Assembly: GCA_963833885.1 (NCBI GenBank)
Contig: CAWHZU010000016.1
Location: 1 to 64,000 of the forward strand
Length of the DNA: 64,000 nucleotides
Source: JASHPR01 sp963833885
GTDB taxonomy: Bacteria > Actinomycetota > Actinomycetes > Streptosporangiales > Streptosporangiaceae
Direction: 5' to 3'
This document shows positions 51,511 through 59,617 of the stretch, one piece after another. The first letter of the stretch is position 1, and the number at the start of each line of letters is the position of its first letter. The translations under genes were made by a program, and so were the position numbers. Below the pieces are notes generated by a model. It saw nothing but the letters and a program-made list of their open reading frames with translations. It did not search any database and was not told the DNA's origin.

Positions 51511-52224
51511 ATGACCACGACGCACAGCGCCAGCCGTACGGCCAGGGAGCGGGCCAGGGCCGAGCTCACCCGCGAGATCAAGGAGGAGGCGCGGCGACAG
51601 CTCGCGGCCAGCGGGGCCCAGGGTCTGTCGCTGCGGTCCGTGGCTCGAGAACTCGGCATGGTCTCGTCGGCCCTCTACCGGTATTTCCGCAGCCGGGACG
51701 AGCTGCTGACCGCGCTCATCATCGACGCGTACGAAGCGCTGGGGGCGGCCGCCGAGACGGCGAGCTCCGCGCTGCCCGCGGCAGACATCCGCGGCCGGTG
51801 GCGGGCCGCGTGCACCGCGATCAGGGACTGGGCCCTGGCGAACCCGCACGAGTACGCGCTGATCTACGGCTCGCCGGTGCCCGGTTACCAGGCGCCACAG
51901 GCCACGGTCGCTTCGGCCGTCCGGGTCGTGCGTGTCATGGGCAGCATCCTGGCCGACGCCGAGGCAGGGACTGGCCACGCGGGCGCGCAGCACCGCAAGG
52001 AGCCGCTGCCTGCGGAGCTCGCACAGCAGGTCGCGATCGTCGCCGAGGCTATCGCGCCCGGCGTCGACGGCGGCGTGCTGACCCGCGCCCTGATCGCCTG
52101 GACGCAGCTGTTCGGCATGATCAGTTTCGAGCTCTTCGGGCAGTTCGTCGGCGCCCTGGAGCCGGCCGACCCGTTCTTCGGCTACACGGTCGAGCGCATG
52201 GCCGACTACGTCGGCCTGCGCTGA
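51511..52224 (+). CDS. TetR family transcriptional regulator
   Basis: About 237 aa. The N-terminal HTH (LSLRSVARELGMVSSALYRYFRSRDELLTAL) is followed by a TetR_C domain of the 'WHG' kind (WRAACTAIRDWALANPHEYALIYGSPVPGY). ATG 51511 is chosen over long upstream readings because it places the HTH normally and is preceded by GGGG. Probably represses the divergent F420-dependent reductase. The inducer is unknown. Confidence 0.92.
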   Translation: MTTTHSASRTARERARAELTREIKEEARRQLAASGAQGLSLRSVARELGMVSSALYRYFRSRDELLTALIIDAYEALGAAAETASSALPAADIRGRWRAACTAIRDWALANPHEYALIYGSPVPGYQAPQATVASAVRVVRVMGSILADAEAGTGHAGAQHRKEPLPAELAQQVAIVAEAIAPGVDGGVLTRALIAWTQLFGMISFELFGQFVGALEPADPFFGYTVERMADYVGLR

Positions 52225-54299
52225 GCCCGCCGCTCGGGCCGATCCCTGGCCGCCGGCGCCGGGGTGATCGCCTCCAGCTCGGCCCCGGCGGTCTCCGGGA
52301 AGCTGGTGGCGATGATGACGGCGGCGATCAGCGGGCCGATCGCGAGGACCAGCGCCGCCCGGGACAGATCCCCGACGGCGCCGATCAAGGGCGCGGCCAG
52401 TACGAAGCTCGCGGCCTGGCCTATGACCATGGCCAGGCTGGCCGCCGAGCTGCCGAGGGCGCGCAGGGCGGTGGGGAACAGCTCCACGCCGAACGCGGAG
52501 CCGGTGGGCCAGGCCCCGAACGCACCCGCGTAGGCCACGGCCAGCGCGAGCGCCAGCTCGACCGGACCGTGGGCCAGCACGAAGAACAGCACCAGTCCGA
52601 CGACGCTGAGCACCAGGAACGAACAGCACACCGGCTTGCGCCCGTACCGGTCACTGGCCCGTCCGGCCAGGATCAGCACCGGAATGGCCGCCGCCCCCGA
52701 CACCACCAGGATGAGATCGGCGGCCGTTGCCGACAGGTGGCGCTCGTTTTCCATGAAGTCGACCACGAACACCACGGCCTGGGCCGAGAGGTTGACCAGG
52801 ACGGCGGTCACGCAGACCAGGACCAGCAGCCGCCGGTGCGGCGGGCGCAGGATCTCCGACCAGCGCCGGGCCAGCTGGCCCTGGCCGGAAGCGGCGAGGA
52901 AGCGCGCGCTCTCCGGGATCCGCCGCCGCAGCACGGCGACGACGACCAGCACCGGCACGGCCGCCAGGTACAGCAGCCGCCAGGAAAGGCCGGCCGGGGC
53001 CAGGATGCCCCCGTACAGGATGGCCGACCAGCCCGTGCCGAGGGCCGAGAGCATGGCCAGCCAGCCGAAGCCGAAGCCCCTGACCGCCGCCGGAAGCTCC
53101 TCGGCGACCATCGTCCAGACCAGCACGCCCTCGGTGCACAGGAAGAAACGCGCGGCAAGCTGGCAGCCGACGAAGATCCCAATGCTCGGCGCCGCGGCGG
53201 TGGCCAGGGTGGCGAGCGTGTAGCCGCTGATCGAGAAGATCAGCAGCCGACGGCGCCCGCTGCGGTCGGCCCGCCGGCCCAGCAGCACCGCGGGAGCCGC
53301 CCCCAGGTAGATGACCGCGATCCAGAGCGAGGCCTGGGACTGGCTGAGGTGGTAGCTGGCGCGCAGCTGCGGCAGGGCCACGGTGACGATGTTGAAGTCG
53401 TAGCCCGCGAAGAAGTTGGCCGCGCCCATCAGCCAGAGCAGCTGCCAGTGCCGGGGCTCGAGCAGGCGTGCCGCGCGTGGCCGCTGGCGGGCCGGGCGGA
53501 TCACGGCCCGGCGTCCGCCCCTGGGCCGGCATCTGCACCCGGGCCCGCATCTGCACCCGGGCCCGCATCTGCACCCGGGCCCGCATCTGCACCCGGGCCC
53601 GCATGCTGCCCGGGCCGCTATGCGGCCCATCCGGACCGCCTCGGCCTCGAGCGTGTTCGGGTCCTGCATCCGGAAGCGCGCGGCCTTCGCCAGCCACGCG
53701 TCGTCCACGCGCAGCCCGGCGTGCCTGAGCACGGCGTTGGCGAACAGCCTCTGGCCCGCCCGGCCGACGGCCCGCTGCCAGGCTGAACCAGGAACCGACG
53801 ACAGGGCAACGAGCACCCAGCAGATGGCGAGGTCGGCCTCGGCCGGCCCGCGGCCAGCCCCCTCCCAGTCGATCACCACCGGCCCGCGCGGGGAGAGCAG
53901 CACGTTGATGGGGTGCAGGTCCAAATGCAGCAGGGTGTCGCCGTAGCCGAACGGTGCCCGGAGCCAGTCCGGGCCGGGCGCGGCGTGCACCTGCCGGTGC
54001 AGCCGGGCCAGGATCTCGGCGTGGCGGAACAGCCGCCAGGGGCAGCGGGCCACGTCGGCCAGCATCGTCGGCCCGTCGACCTTTTCCATCACGATGTCGG
54101 GACCGGTCGCGTCGAACACCTGGGGAACGGGCACGCCCTGCTCGCCGGCCCATGAGATGATCTTGGCTTCCTGCTCGGCCGACTTGGCCCGGTCGTTATA
54201 GCGGCGCAGGATCCGCCCGCCGCCGATGTCATAAACCTCGGCCGAACGGCCGGCGCCCAGCAGCCGCCCCGGCGGCTCCGCCCGTCCCGGCATCGCCAT
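52206..54299 (-). CDS. Aminoglycoside-phosphotransferase-like kinase fused to an MFS transporter
   Basis: 697 aa, one continuous frame. Residues 1-230 are an APH/ChoK-fold kinase (GAGRSAEVYDIGGGRILRRY; HLDLHPINVLL catalytic loop; VVIDWEGAG metal site). Residues about 233-257 are four CGPGCR repeats, encoded by a tandem 18-bp repeat. Residues about 275-680 are a 12-helix sugar-type MFS transporter (GRRADRSGRRRLL; GRASDRYGRKPVC). The transporter could be a separate gene from GTG 53504, but no strong Shine-Dalgarno is there and the frame is open throughout. The pairing suggests transport plus phosphorylation of the same small molecule, or an accidental fusion through the repeat. Its first ~18 codons at the 3' end overlap the convergent TetR stop. 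Confidence 0.8.
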   Translation of the reverse strand: MAMPGRAEPPGRLLGAGRSAEVYDIGGGRILRRYNDRAKSAEQEAKIISWAGEQGVPVPQVFDATGPDIVMEKVDGPTMLADVARCPWRLFRHAEILARLHRQVHAAPGPDWLRAPFGYGDTLLHLDLHPINVLLSPRGPVVIDWEGAGRGPAEADLAICWVLVALSSVPGSAWQRAVGRAGQRLFANAVLRHAGLRVDDAWLAKAARFRMQDPNTLEAEAVRMGRIAARAACGPGCRCGPGCRCGPGCRCGPGCRCRPRGGRRAVIRPARQRPRAARLLEPRHWQLLWLMGAANFFAGYDFNIVTVALPQLRASYHLSQSQASLWIAVIYLGAAPAVLLGRRADRSGRRRLLIFSISGYTLATLATAAAPSIGIFVGCQLAARFFLCTEGVLVWTMVAEELPAAVRGFGFGWLAMLSALGTGWSAILYGGILAPAGLSWRLLYLAAVPVLVVVAVLRRRIPESARFLAASGQGQLARRWSEILRPPHRRLLVLVCVTAVLVNLSAQAVVFVVDFMENERHLSATAADLILVVSGAAAIPVLILAGRASDRYGRKPVCCSFLVLSVVGLVLFFVLAHGPVELALALAVAYAGAFGAWPTGSAFGVELFPTALRALGSSAASLAMVIGQAASFVLAAPLIGAVGDLSRAALVLAIGPLIAAVIIATSFPETAGAELEAITPAPAARDRPERRAQRRPT
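53529..53604. repeat. 18-bp tandem repeat, four copies
   Basis: GCATCTGCACCCGGGCCC is repeated four times (53529-53600) and a fifth copy begins. On the minus strand it encodes the CGPGCR linker of the kinase-MFS fusion. It is not a CRISPR array: there are no spacers. Confidence 0.9.
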
Positions 54300-54315
54300 C
54301 CCGTCCCCGCTCCCT

Positions 54316-55048
54316 TCAGCGGTGCAGCAGGTCGACCCGGGCCCGCAAGATGGCCCGCCTCGACGCGACGTTGCCGACCTCGTCCGGCTGCTGCGGGCAC
54401 TCCCCCGCGGCGATCGCCCGGTCCATCCGGCCCCGCGCGTCGGCCTGGGTGATCATCTCGAAAACCATCGCGGGATCGTGCAGCGACATCTCCCTGGTCC
54501 GCTCCAGCACGCCTTCCGACGCGCCGACCCACACGTTCTTGATGCCCCCGCCCTGTTCGCGGTCGAGCAGCACCGACACCACGTGGCCGGAGTCGCCATA
54601 CCAGAAGGTCATGGTCACCGCCTCCTGCTGGCCGCGGGCGTCGCCGTAGCTCCAGCACTGGCCCGGGCTCGGCGCGCCGACCGAGTCCGCCCAGGCCGGC
54701 TCGCCGACGCCGAGCGCGGCAAGCGCCGGCGGCGGCCGATGCGGTGGCGCGCAACTGCGGCGAGCCGACTGCGGCGAGCACCCGAAGCGTCGCGAGCGCC
54801 TCCGGGCTGCCCGCCCGCTCGGCCGCCGTCACGATCGCGTCGGCCTGGTCGGCGGAGCCGATCGCGGCCACGATGTCCGAGCCCCACAGCTCGGCGTCGA
54901 GCGGGCCGTCCACCTCGGCCAGCACCATCCGCGCCTCGGTGAGCACGGCGGCAAGGGTGTCTGAAGGCGAGGCCCTGGCAAACACCGCCTCGAGCTCAGA
55001 ATCGCCCAAACCAGACCCGATCGGTTCGCCCGGGGGCTGCGCACCCAT
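54316..55048 (-). pseudogene. Conserved actinobacterial hypothetical protein, frameshifted
   Basis: From ATG 55048 the frame reads MGAQPPGEPIGSGLGD..., PLDAELWGSDIVAAIGSADQ and LRVLAAVGSPQLRATASAA. The continuation ALAALGVGEPAWADSVGA, ...GQCWSYGDARGQQEAVTMTF, YGDSGHVVSVLLD is in another frame and ends at 54316. One extra base in the GCCGGC stretch near 54724-54730 explains it; without it the protein would be 243 aa. It resembles a conserved actinobacterial protein of unknown function. Real decay or an assembly error are both possible. It lies 16 bases upstream of the kinase-MFS gene on the same strand. Confidence 0.7.
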
Positions 55049-55117
55049 GCCGGCATCCTGCCACGGAGTGAAAGAATCTGTGACGATCACGGCTTGAGCA
55101 GTCAGAGAGGACGCAAC

Positions 55118-56068
55118 GTGGACCGCTGGGGAATCACGCTCCCGCTGCAGGGAATGGGCCTGGCCGAGCAGCGCGAGATCGTCGCCGGGCTGCCCGCCCT
55201 CGGCTACACCGACGCCTGGACGGCCGAGGTCAACGGCACGGACGCGTTCACGCCCCTGATCCTGGCCGCGCAGTGGTCGAGCGAACTGCGCCTCGGCACC
55301 GCCATCGTGCCCATCTACACCCGCGCACCCGGCCTGCTGGCCATGAGTGGAGCCACGCTGGCCAGCCTGGCGCCGGGCCGCTTCGTGTTCGGTGTCGGCA
55401 CCTCGTCCCCGGTCATCGTGGAGCAGTGGAACGGCATCGAGTTCGCCCAGCCCTACCAGCGCGCCAAAGACACGCTGCGGTTCCTGCGCAAGGCGCTGGC
55501 CGGGGAGAAGGTCACCGAGAAGTACCCGACGTTCCGGGTCACCGGGTTCCGGCTCGAAGCGCCCCCGGCAGACCCGCCAGCGCTCGCGCTCGCCGCGCTG
55601 CGCCCGCAGATGATCAAGCTCGCCGCGGCTGAGGCCGACGCTGCGATCACAAACTGGCTGTCCCCGGGCGACGTGGCGAAGGTGCGCGAGATGGCCGGGC
55701 CCGGGTGCGAGCTGGTCGCCAGGATCTTCGTCTGCCCCACGCCCGATGCCGAGGTCGCCCGGGCCATCGGCCGGCGCATGGTCGCGGCCTACATGACCGT
55801 GCCGGCCTACGCCGCGTTCCAGGAATGGCTGGGCCGGGGCGAGGCCCTGCGGCCGATGCAGGAGGCGTGGGCGGCGGGTGACCGCAGGGGCGCGCTGGAG
55901 ATGATCGGCGACGAGATCGTGGATGACCTCGTCGTGCACGGCTCCCCGGAGGCCTGCCGGGAACGCGTCGCCGAGTACCAGGCCTGCGGGCTGAACACCC
56001 CGGTCATCGCCCTCGTCACGCCTCCCGGCGGCGAGGTCGCCGGCCTGGTGCGCGAGCTCGGGCGGTAG
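55118..56068 (+). CDS. LLM-class F420-dependent oxidoreductase
   Basis: About 316 aa luciferase-like (beta/alpha)8 barrel: WGITLPLQGMGLAEQREIV, GTAIVPIYTRAPGLLAMSGATL, APGRFVFGVGTSS and LRPQMIKLAAAEADAAITNW. Actinobacterial members mostly use F420. GTG 55118 has GAGAGGA 6 bases upstream. Its stop faces a G-rich repeat and the convergent ADH gene. Substrate unknown; the neighbours suggest lipid or alcohol oxidation. Confidence 0.92.
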   Translation: MDRWGITLPLQGMGLAEQREIVAGLPALGYTDAWTAEVNGTDAFTPLILAAQWSSELRLGTAIVPIYTRAPGLLAMSGATLASLAPGRFVFGVGTSSPVIVEQWNGIEFAQPYQRAKDTLRFLRKALAGEKVTEKYPTFRVTGFRLEAPPADPPALALAALRPQMIKLAAAEADAAITNWLSPGDVAKVREMAGPGCELVARIFVCPTPDAEVARAIGRRMVAAYMTVPAYAAFQEWLGRGEALRPMQEAWAAGDRRGALEMIGDEIVDDLVVHGSPEACRERVAEYQACGLNTPVIALVTPPGGEVAGLVRELGR

Positions 56069-56083
56069 GGCGGGCTTGGGTGG

Positions 56084-56125
56084 GGCCGGGGTGGGGCCAG
56101 GGCGGGCCGGGGTGGGGCCAGGGCG
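56084..56125. repeat. 21-bp tandem repeat in a convergent spacer
   Basis: Two copies of a G-rich 21-base unit beginning GGCCGGGGTGGGG (56084-56104, 56105-56125) fill the gap between the LLM and ADH stops. G-tract density could allow G-quadruplex formation. A similar G-rich spacer lies at 59588-59617. Confidence 0.6.
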
Positions 56126-56127
56126 GG

Positions 56128-57243
56128 CTAAAAGATGATCACCCCGCGCACGAGGCGCCCGGCAGCCATGTCCGCGTACCCGTCGTTGACCTGATCGAGC
56201 CGGTACGTCTCGGTAATCATCTCGTCGATCTTCAGCTGGCCGTCCCGGTACAGGCTCAGCAGCCTGGGGATCTGGACCCTGGGGCTCTCCGCTCCGTACA
56301 GGCAGCCCTTGATCTCCTTGTTCATCATCGCGAGCAGGAACAGGTTGACGTCGGCACTGGCCTGGGCGATCGGCGCCACCGAGGTGACCACGCACGTGCC
56401 GCCCTTGGCCGTCAGCGTCAGCGCGGGCTCCAGCAGCTCCCCCAGCATCACGCCGAACGTGCAGATAACCGAGTCGCACATCTCCCCCCAGGTCAGCTGG
56501 CCGACCCCGGCGATGGCCTCGTCCAGCGAGGCGTAGACGTGGGTGGCGCCGAACCGCAGTGCCTGCTCGCGCTTGAACTCCACCGGGTCAACCGCGATGA
56601 TCCGCCGCGCCCCGGCCACCCGCGCGCCCTGCACCGCGCTCATGCCGACCCCGCCGATGCCGAGCACCGCCACGGTGTCACCGGGCTTGACCCCGGCGCG
56701 GCTCACCGCCGAGCCGAACCCGGTGGCCACGCCGCAGGAGACCAGCGCGACCGCGGGCCACGGGATGTCCGGGTCGACCTTGACGACCGAGGACTCCGCC
56801 AGCAGCTGCCGTTCCGCGAAGGCGCCGAGCTGTGAGAACCGCGCGACCGGCGTGTCGCCGATCCGGTGCGCGATGCGGCCGTCGGTGATTATCCCGGTGT
56901 CGAAGAGCTTCATGCCCAGGTCGCAGAGGTACGACTTGCCGGCGCGGCACGACGCGCACGAGCCGCAGGAGGGAATGAACGCCAGCGCGACGTGATCCCC
57001 GGGCACGACCGACGTCACGCCGTCGCCGACCTGCGAGACCTCGCCGGCGCCCTCGTGGCCGCAGATCACCGGGTAGTGCGGGAGCGGCAGGTCGCCGCTG
57101 CGCACGTGCTCGTCGGAATGACACAGGCCGCAGGCCCGGATCTCGACCAGCACCTCACCAGGGCCGGGCTCGTCGAGCTCGACCGTGTCGATCTTGTACT
57201 CTTCGCCGGGCCCGTACAGGAGCGCCGCGCGCGTAGCGATCAT
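56128..57243 (-). CDS. Zinc-dependent alcohol dehydrogenase, NDMA-dependent type
   Basis: 371 aa MDR enzyme: catalytic zinc ligands in RACGLCHSDEHV and GHEGAGEV, four structural Cys in CGSCASCRAGKSYLC, and NAD-binding VLGIGGVGMSAVQGA. The length and pattern match the actinobacterial NDMA-dependent (nicotinoprotein-like) alcohol dehydrogenases. ATG 57243. It is divergent from an SDR gene, with which it shares a 106-base promoter region. Confidence 0.9.
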   Translation of the reverse strand: MIATRAALLYGPGEEYKIDTVELDEPGPGEVLVEIRACGLCHSDEHVRSGDLPLPHYPVICGHEGAGEVSQVGDGVTSVVPGDHVALAFIPSCGSCASCRAGKSYLCDLGMKLFDTGIITDGRIAHRIGDTPVARFSQLGAFAERQLLAESSVVKVDPDIPWPAVALVSCGVATGFGSAVSRAGVKPGDTVAVLGIGGVGMSAVQGARVAGARRIIAVDPVEFKREQALRFGATHVYASLDEAIAGVGQLTWGEMCDSVICTFGVMLGELLEPALTLTAKGGTCVVTSVAPIAQASADVNLFLLAMMNKEIKGCLYGAESPRVQIPRLLSLYRDGQLKIDEMITETYRLDQVNDGYADMAAGRLVRGVIIF

Positions 57244-57307
57244 CGTCGATCAACCCCAAAACCCCTGTCACGCGCGCTTCACAACCGCGCTATGGATGGT
57301 AATAAAG

Positions 57308-57321
57308 TAGAACAGGTTTCA
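57308..57321. promoter_or_regulatory. KstR-like motif between ADH and SDR genes
   Basis: TAGAACAGGTTTCA fits the 14-base TNNAACNNGTTNNA consensus of the TetR-family lipid regulator KstR, in the divergent promoter region 29 bases before the SDR start. One match by itself is weak evidence; no kstR gene is in the window. Confidence 0.35.
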
Positions 57322-57349
57322 GTTCGGTTCCGCAACCAAGGGAGGGGCC

Positions 57350-58144
57350 ATGGGCCGGCTCGACGGCAAGGTGGCCCTGATCACGGGCGGCGCCCGGGGC
57401 ATGGGCAAGTCGCACGTGCGGCACTTCGTCGCCGAGGGCGCGCGGGTCGTGTTCGGCGACGTGCTGGACGACAAGGGCAGGTACGTCGCCGACGGCCTCG
57501 GCGAGCAGTCCTGCCGGTACGTTCACCACGACGTCACCTCGGAGGAGGACTGGGCCGCGGCGGTGACCACCGCCACCGAGGCGTTCGGCAGGCTCGACGT
57601 GCTGGTCAACAACGCGGGCGTGCTGCGGTTCGCCAGCATCACCGACATGCCGCTCGCCGAGTTCCGGCAGATCCTCGACGTGAACGCCGTCGGCTGCTGG
57701 CTCGGCATGAAATCGGTGATCGAGCCGATGAAGGCCGCGGGCGGCGGGTCGATCGTGAACATCTCCTCGATCGAGGGCTTCACCGGCGCGGCCGGGCTCT
57801 CGGCGTACAGCGCCAGCAAGTTCGCGGTGCGCGGCATGACCAAGGCGGCCGCCCAGGAACTCGGCCAGTTCGGCATCCGGGTCAACTCGGTGCACCCCGG
57901 CGGGGTGCTGACCCGGATGACCCTAGAACAAGCCAGCAGAGCGCAGGTCAGCGGGGCGCAGGCATTGGTGCCGGGTCACGTCGTCGACGGCGAGGCGTTC
58001 CTCAAGTCGCTGCCGATCTCCCGGATGGCCGAGCCAATCGAGATCTCCAGGCTCGTCGCGTTCCTGGCCTCGGACGACTCGTCATACTCCACCGGCAGTG
58101 AGTTCGTCGCCGACGGCGGGGTGCTCAGCGGGCCCGGCTACTGA
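57350..58144 (+). CDS. Short-chain dehydrogenase/reductase (hydroxysteroid-dehydrogenase-like)
   Basis: 264 aa classical SDR: TGGARGMGKSH (11-22), NNAG at about 87-90, catalytic Ser in NISSIEG, YSASK, and PGGV after the active site. It is close in style to 3-alpha/20-beta hydroxysteroid dehydrogenases. ATG 57350 has GGGAGGGG 4 bases upstream. First gene of a run SDR-SDR-PPOX. Confidence 0.92.
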   Translation: MGRLDGKVALITGGARGMGKSHVRHFVAEGARVVFGDVLDDKGRYVADGLGEQSCRYVHHDVTSEEDWAAAVTTATEAFGRLDVLVNNAGVLRFASITDMPLAEFRQILDVNAVGCWLGMKSVIEPMKAAGGGSIVNISSIEGFTGAAGLSAYSASKFAVRGMTKAAAQELGQFGIRVNSVHPGGVLTRMTLEQASRAQVSGAQALVPGHVVDGEAFLKSLPISRMAEPIEISRLVAFLASDDSSYSTGSEFVADGGVLSGPGY

Positions 58145-58163
58145 CCAAGGGATAATCCACGTC

Positions 58164-59111
58164 ATGACAGACGATCTGACCCTGGATGGCAGGACCGCGA
58201 TCGTGACCGGGGCCGGCAACGGCCTGGGCCGGGCGGAGGCGCTCGCGCTGGCCGCAGCCGGGGCCCGGATCGTGCTCAACGACCTGCCCGGTCCCGCCGT
58301 GCACCAGACCGCAGACGAGATCACCGCGGCCGGCGGGCAGGTGCTGATCCACGAGGGCGACATCGGCGACTGGCAGACCGGTCAGGACCTCGTCGCCGTG
58401 GCGATCGCCACGTTCGGCGGCCTGGACATCCTGGTGAACAACGCCGGGGTGCTCCGGGACCGGATGATCTTCTCGATGTCGGCCGACGAGTGGGACCTGG
58501 TGCTCCGGGTTCACCTGCGCGGCCACTTCGTGACCACCCGGCATGCGACCGCGTACTGGCGCGACGCGAGCAAGCAGTCCGGCGCCCCGGTCTACGCCCG
58601 GATCGTGAACACCTCATCCGAGGCGTTCCTGCTCGGTTCGGCGGGGCAGCCCAACTACGCGGCGGCCAAGGCCGGCATCACCACGCTCACCGTGGTCACC
58701 GCGCGAAGCTGCGGCCGCTACGGCGTGCGCGCCAACGCGATCTGCCCGCGGGCCCGGACCGACATGACCGCCGACCTGATGGGCACGGCGCCGGACGGAG
58801 CGGTCGACCCGCTGGCCCCGCAGCACGTCGCGCCGCTGGTGGTCTACCTGTCCAGCCCGGTGGCCGCCGGGATCACCGGCGAGGTGTTCGTGGTGCACGG
58901 CGGCGTCGCAGCGGTGATGGAGCCGCCCCGGATCCGTACCGTGTTCCTGGCGAACGAGCACGGCTCGGAGGACGGGATGTGGTCGCTCGACTCCGTGGCC
59001 AGCGCGCTCGCGCCGATGGCGGTCTCGGGCACGCCGGAGCCCGGGTTCGCGTCCGAGGACACGCTGGCGCTGGCTGCCGAGACGATCGGCTTCGACGGAG
59101 GCGGCCGGTGA
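58164..59111 (+). CDS. Short-chain dehydrogenase/reductase (MaoC-less HSD17B4-type)
   Basis: About 315 aa. TGAGNGLGRAEALAL is the NAD motif; NNAGVLRDRMIFSMSADEWD is typical of the peroxisomal multifunctional-enzyme-like SDRs; NTSSEAF gives the Ser; YAAAK the Tyr and Lys. It is longer than a classical SDR by a ~50-residue C-terminal part. ATG 58164. It probably oxidises a hydroxyacyl or alcohol intermediate. It overlaps the next gene (GTGA). Confidence 0.9.
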   Translation: MTDDLTLDGRTAIVTGAGNGLGRAEALALAAAGARIVLNDLPGPAVHQTADEITAAGGQVLIHEGDIGDWQTGQDLVAVAIATFGGLDILVNNAGVLRDRMIFSMSADEWDLVLRVHLRGHFVTTRHATAYWRDASKQSGAPVYARIVNTSSEAFLLGSAGQPNYAAAKAGITTLTVVTARSCGRYGVRANAICPRARTDMTADLMGTAPDGAVDPLAPQHVAPLVVYLSSPVAAGITGEVFVVHGGVAAVMEPPRIRTVFLANEHGSEDGMWSLDSVASALAPMAVSGTPEPGFASEDTLALAAETIGFDGGGR

Positions 59112-59587
59112 AGCAGCGCGACCGGGTCGCGATGGCTCCTGAGGCGGCCGCCGCGTTCCTGGAAGCCTCGCGCAAGGTCCAGCTCGCGACGATCAACCGG
59201 GACGGGACGCCGCACCTGGTCACGATGTACTACGTCATGCTGGACGGGAAGATCACGTTCTGGACCTACCGGTCCTCGCAGAAGGCACGCAACCTGGCCC
59301 GTGATCCGCGGATCACCTGCCTGGTCGAGACCGGCAACGAGTACTTCGACCTGCGCGGCGTCCAGGTGCAGGGCGTGGTCAGGACCGTCGAGGACCAGGC
59401 CGGGGTGCTCGCGATCGGGCGCCGCATCGCCGGCGTCACGCTCAACCTGCACGAGGGCCTGGCCGACGACTACGTCGAGCACACCGCGCGCAAGCGCCTC
59501 GGCTACGTCGTCGAGCCGGCCCGGGTCGTCTCCTGGGACCACAGCAAGCTGCTGCCGCCCGACGGCGCGGGCTCCCCGGGAGGGTAG
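59108..59587 (+). CDS. PPOX-class (pyridoxamine 5'-phosphate oxidase fold) F420/FMN protein
   Basis: About 159 aa split-barrel: VQLATINRDGTPHLVTMYYV and ITFWTYRSSQKARNLARDPR are characteristic; in actinobacteria many bind F420 or heme rather than FMN. GTG 59108 overlaps the SDR stop, so it is co-expressed. It may be the cofactor-linked partner of the dehydrogenases. Confidence 0.9.
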   Translation: MKQRDRVAMAPEAAAAFLEASRKVQLATINRDGTPHLVTMYYVMLDGKITFWTYRSSQKARNLARDPRITCLVETGNEYFDLRGVQVQGVVRTVEDQAGVLAIGRRIAGVTLNLHEGLADDYVEHTARKRLGYVVEPARVVSWDHSKLLPPDGAGSPGG

Positions 59588-59617
59588 GGCGGGGAGGCAG
59601 GGCGGGCAGGGCGGGCG

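Noticed and set aside
53529..53604. Possible CRISPR array
   Set aside because: The repeats are directly adjacent without spacers and lie in a coding frame; no cas genes nearby.
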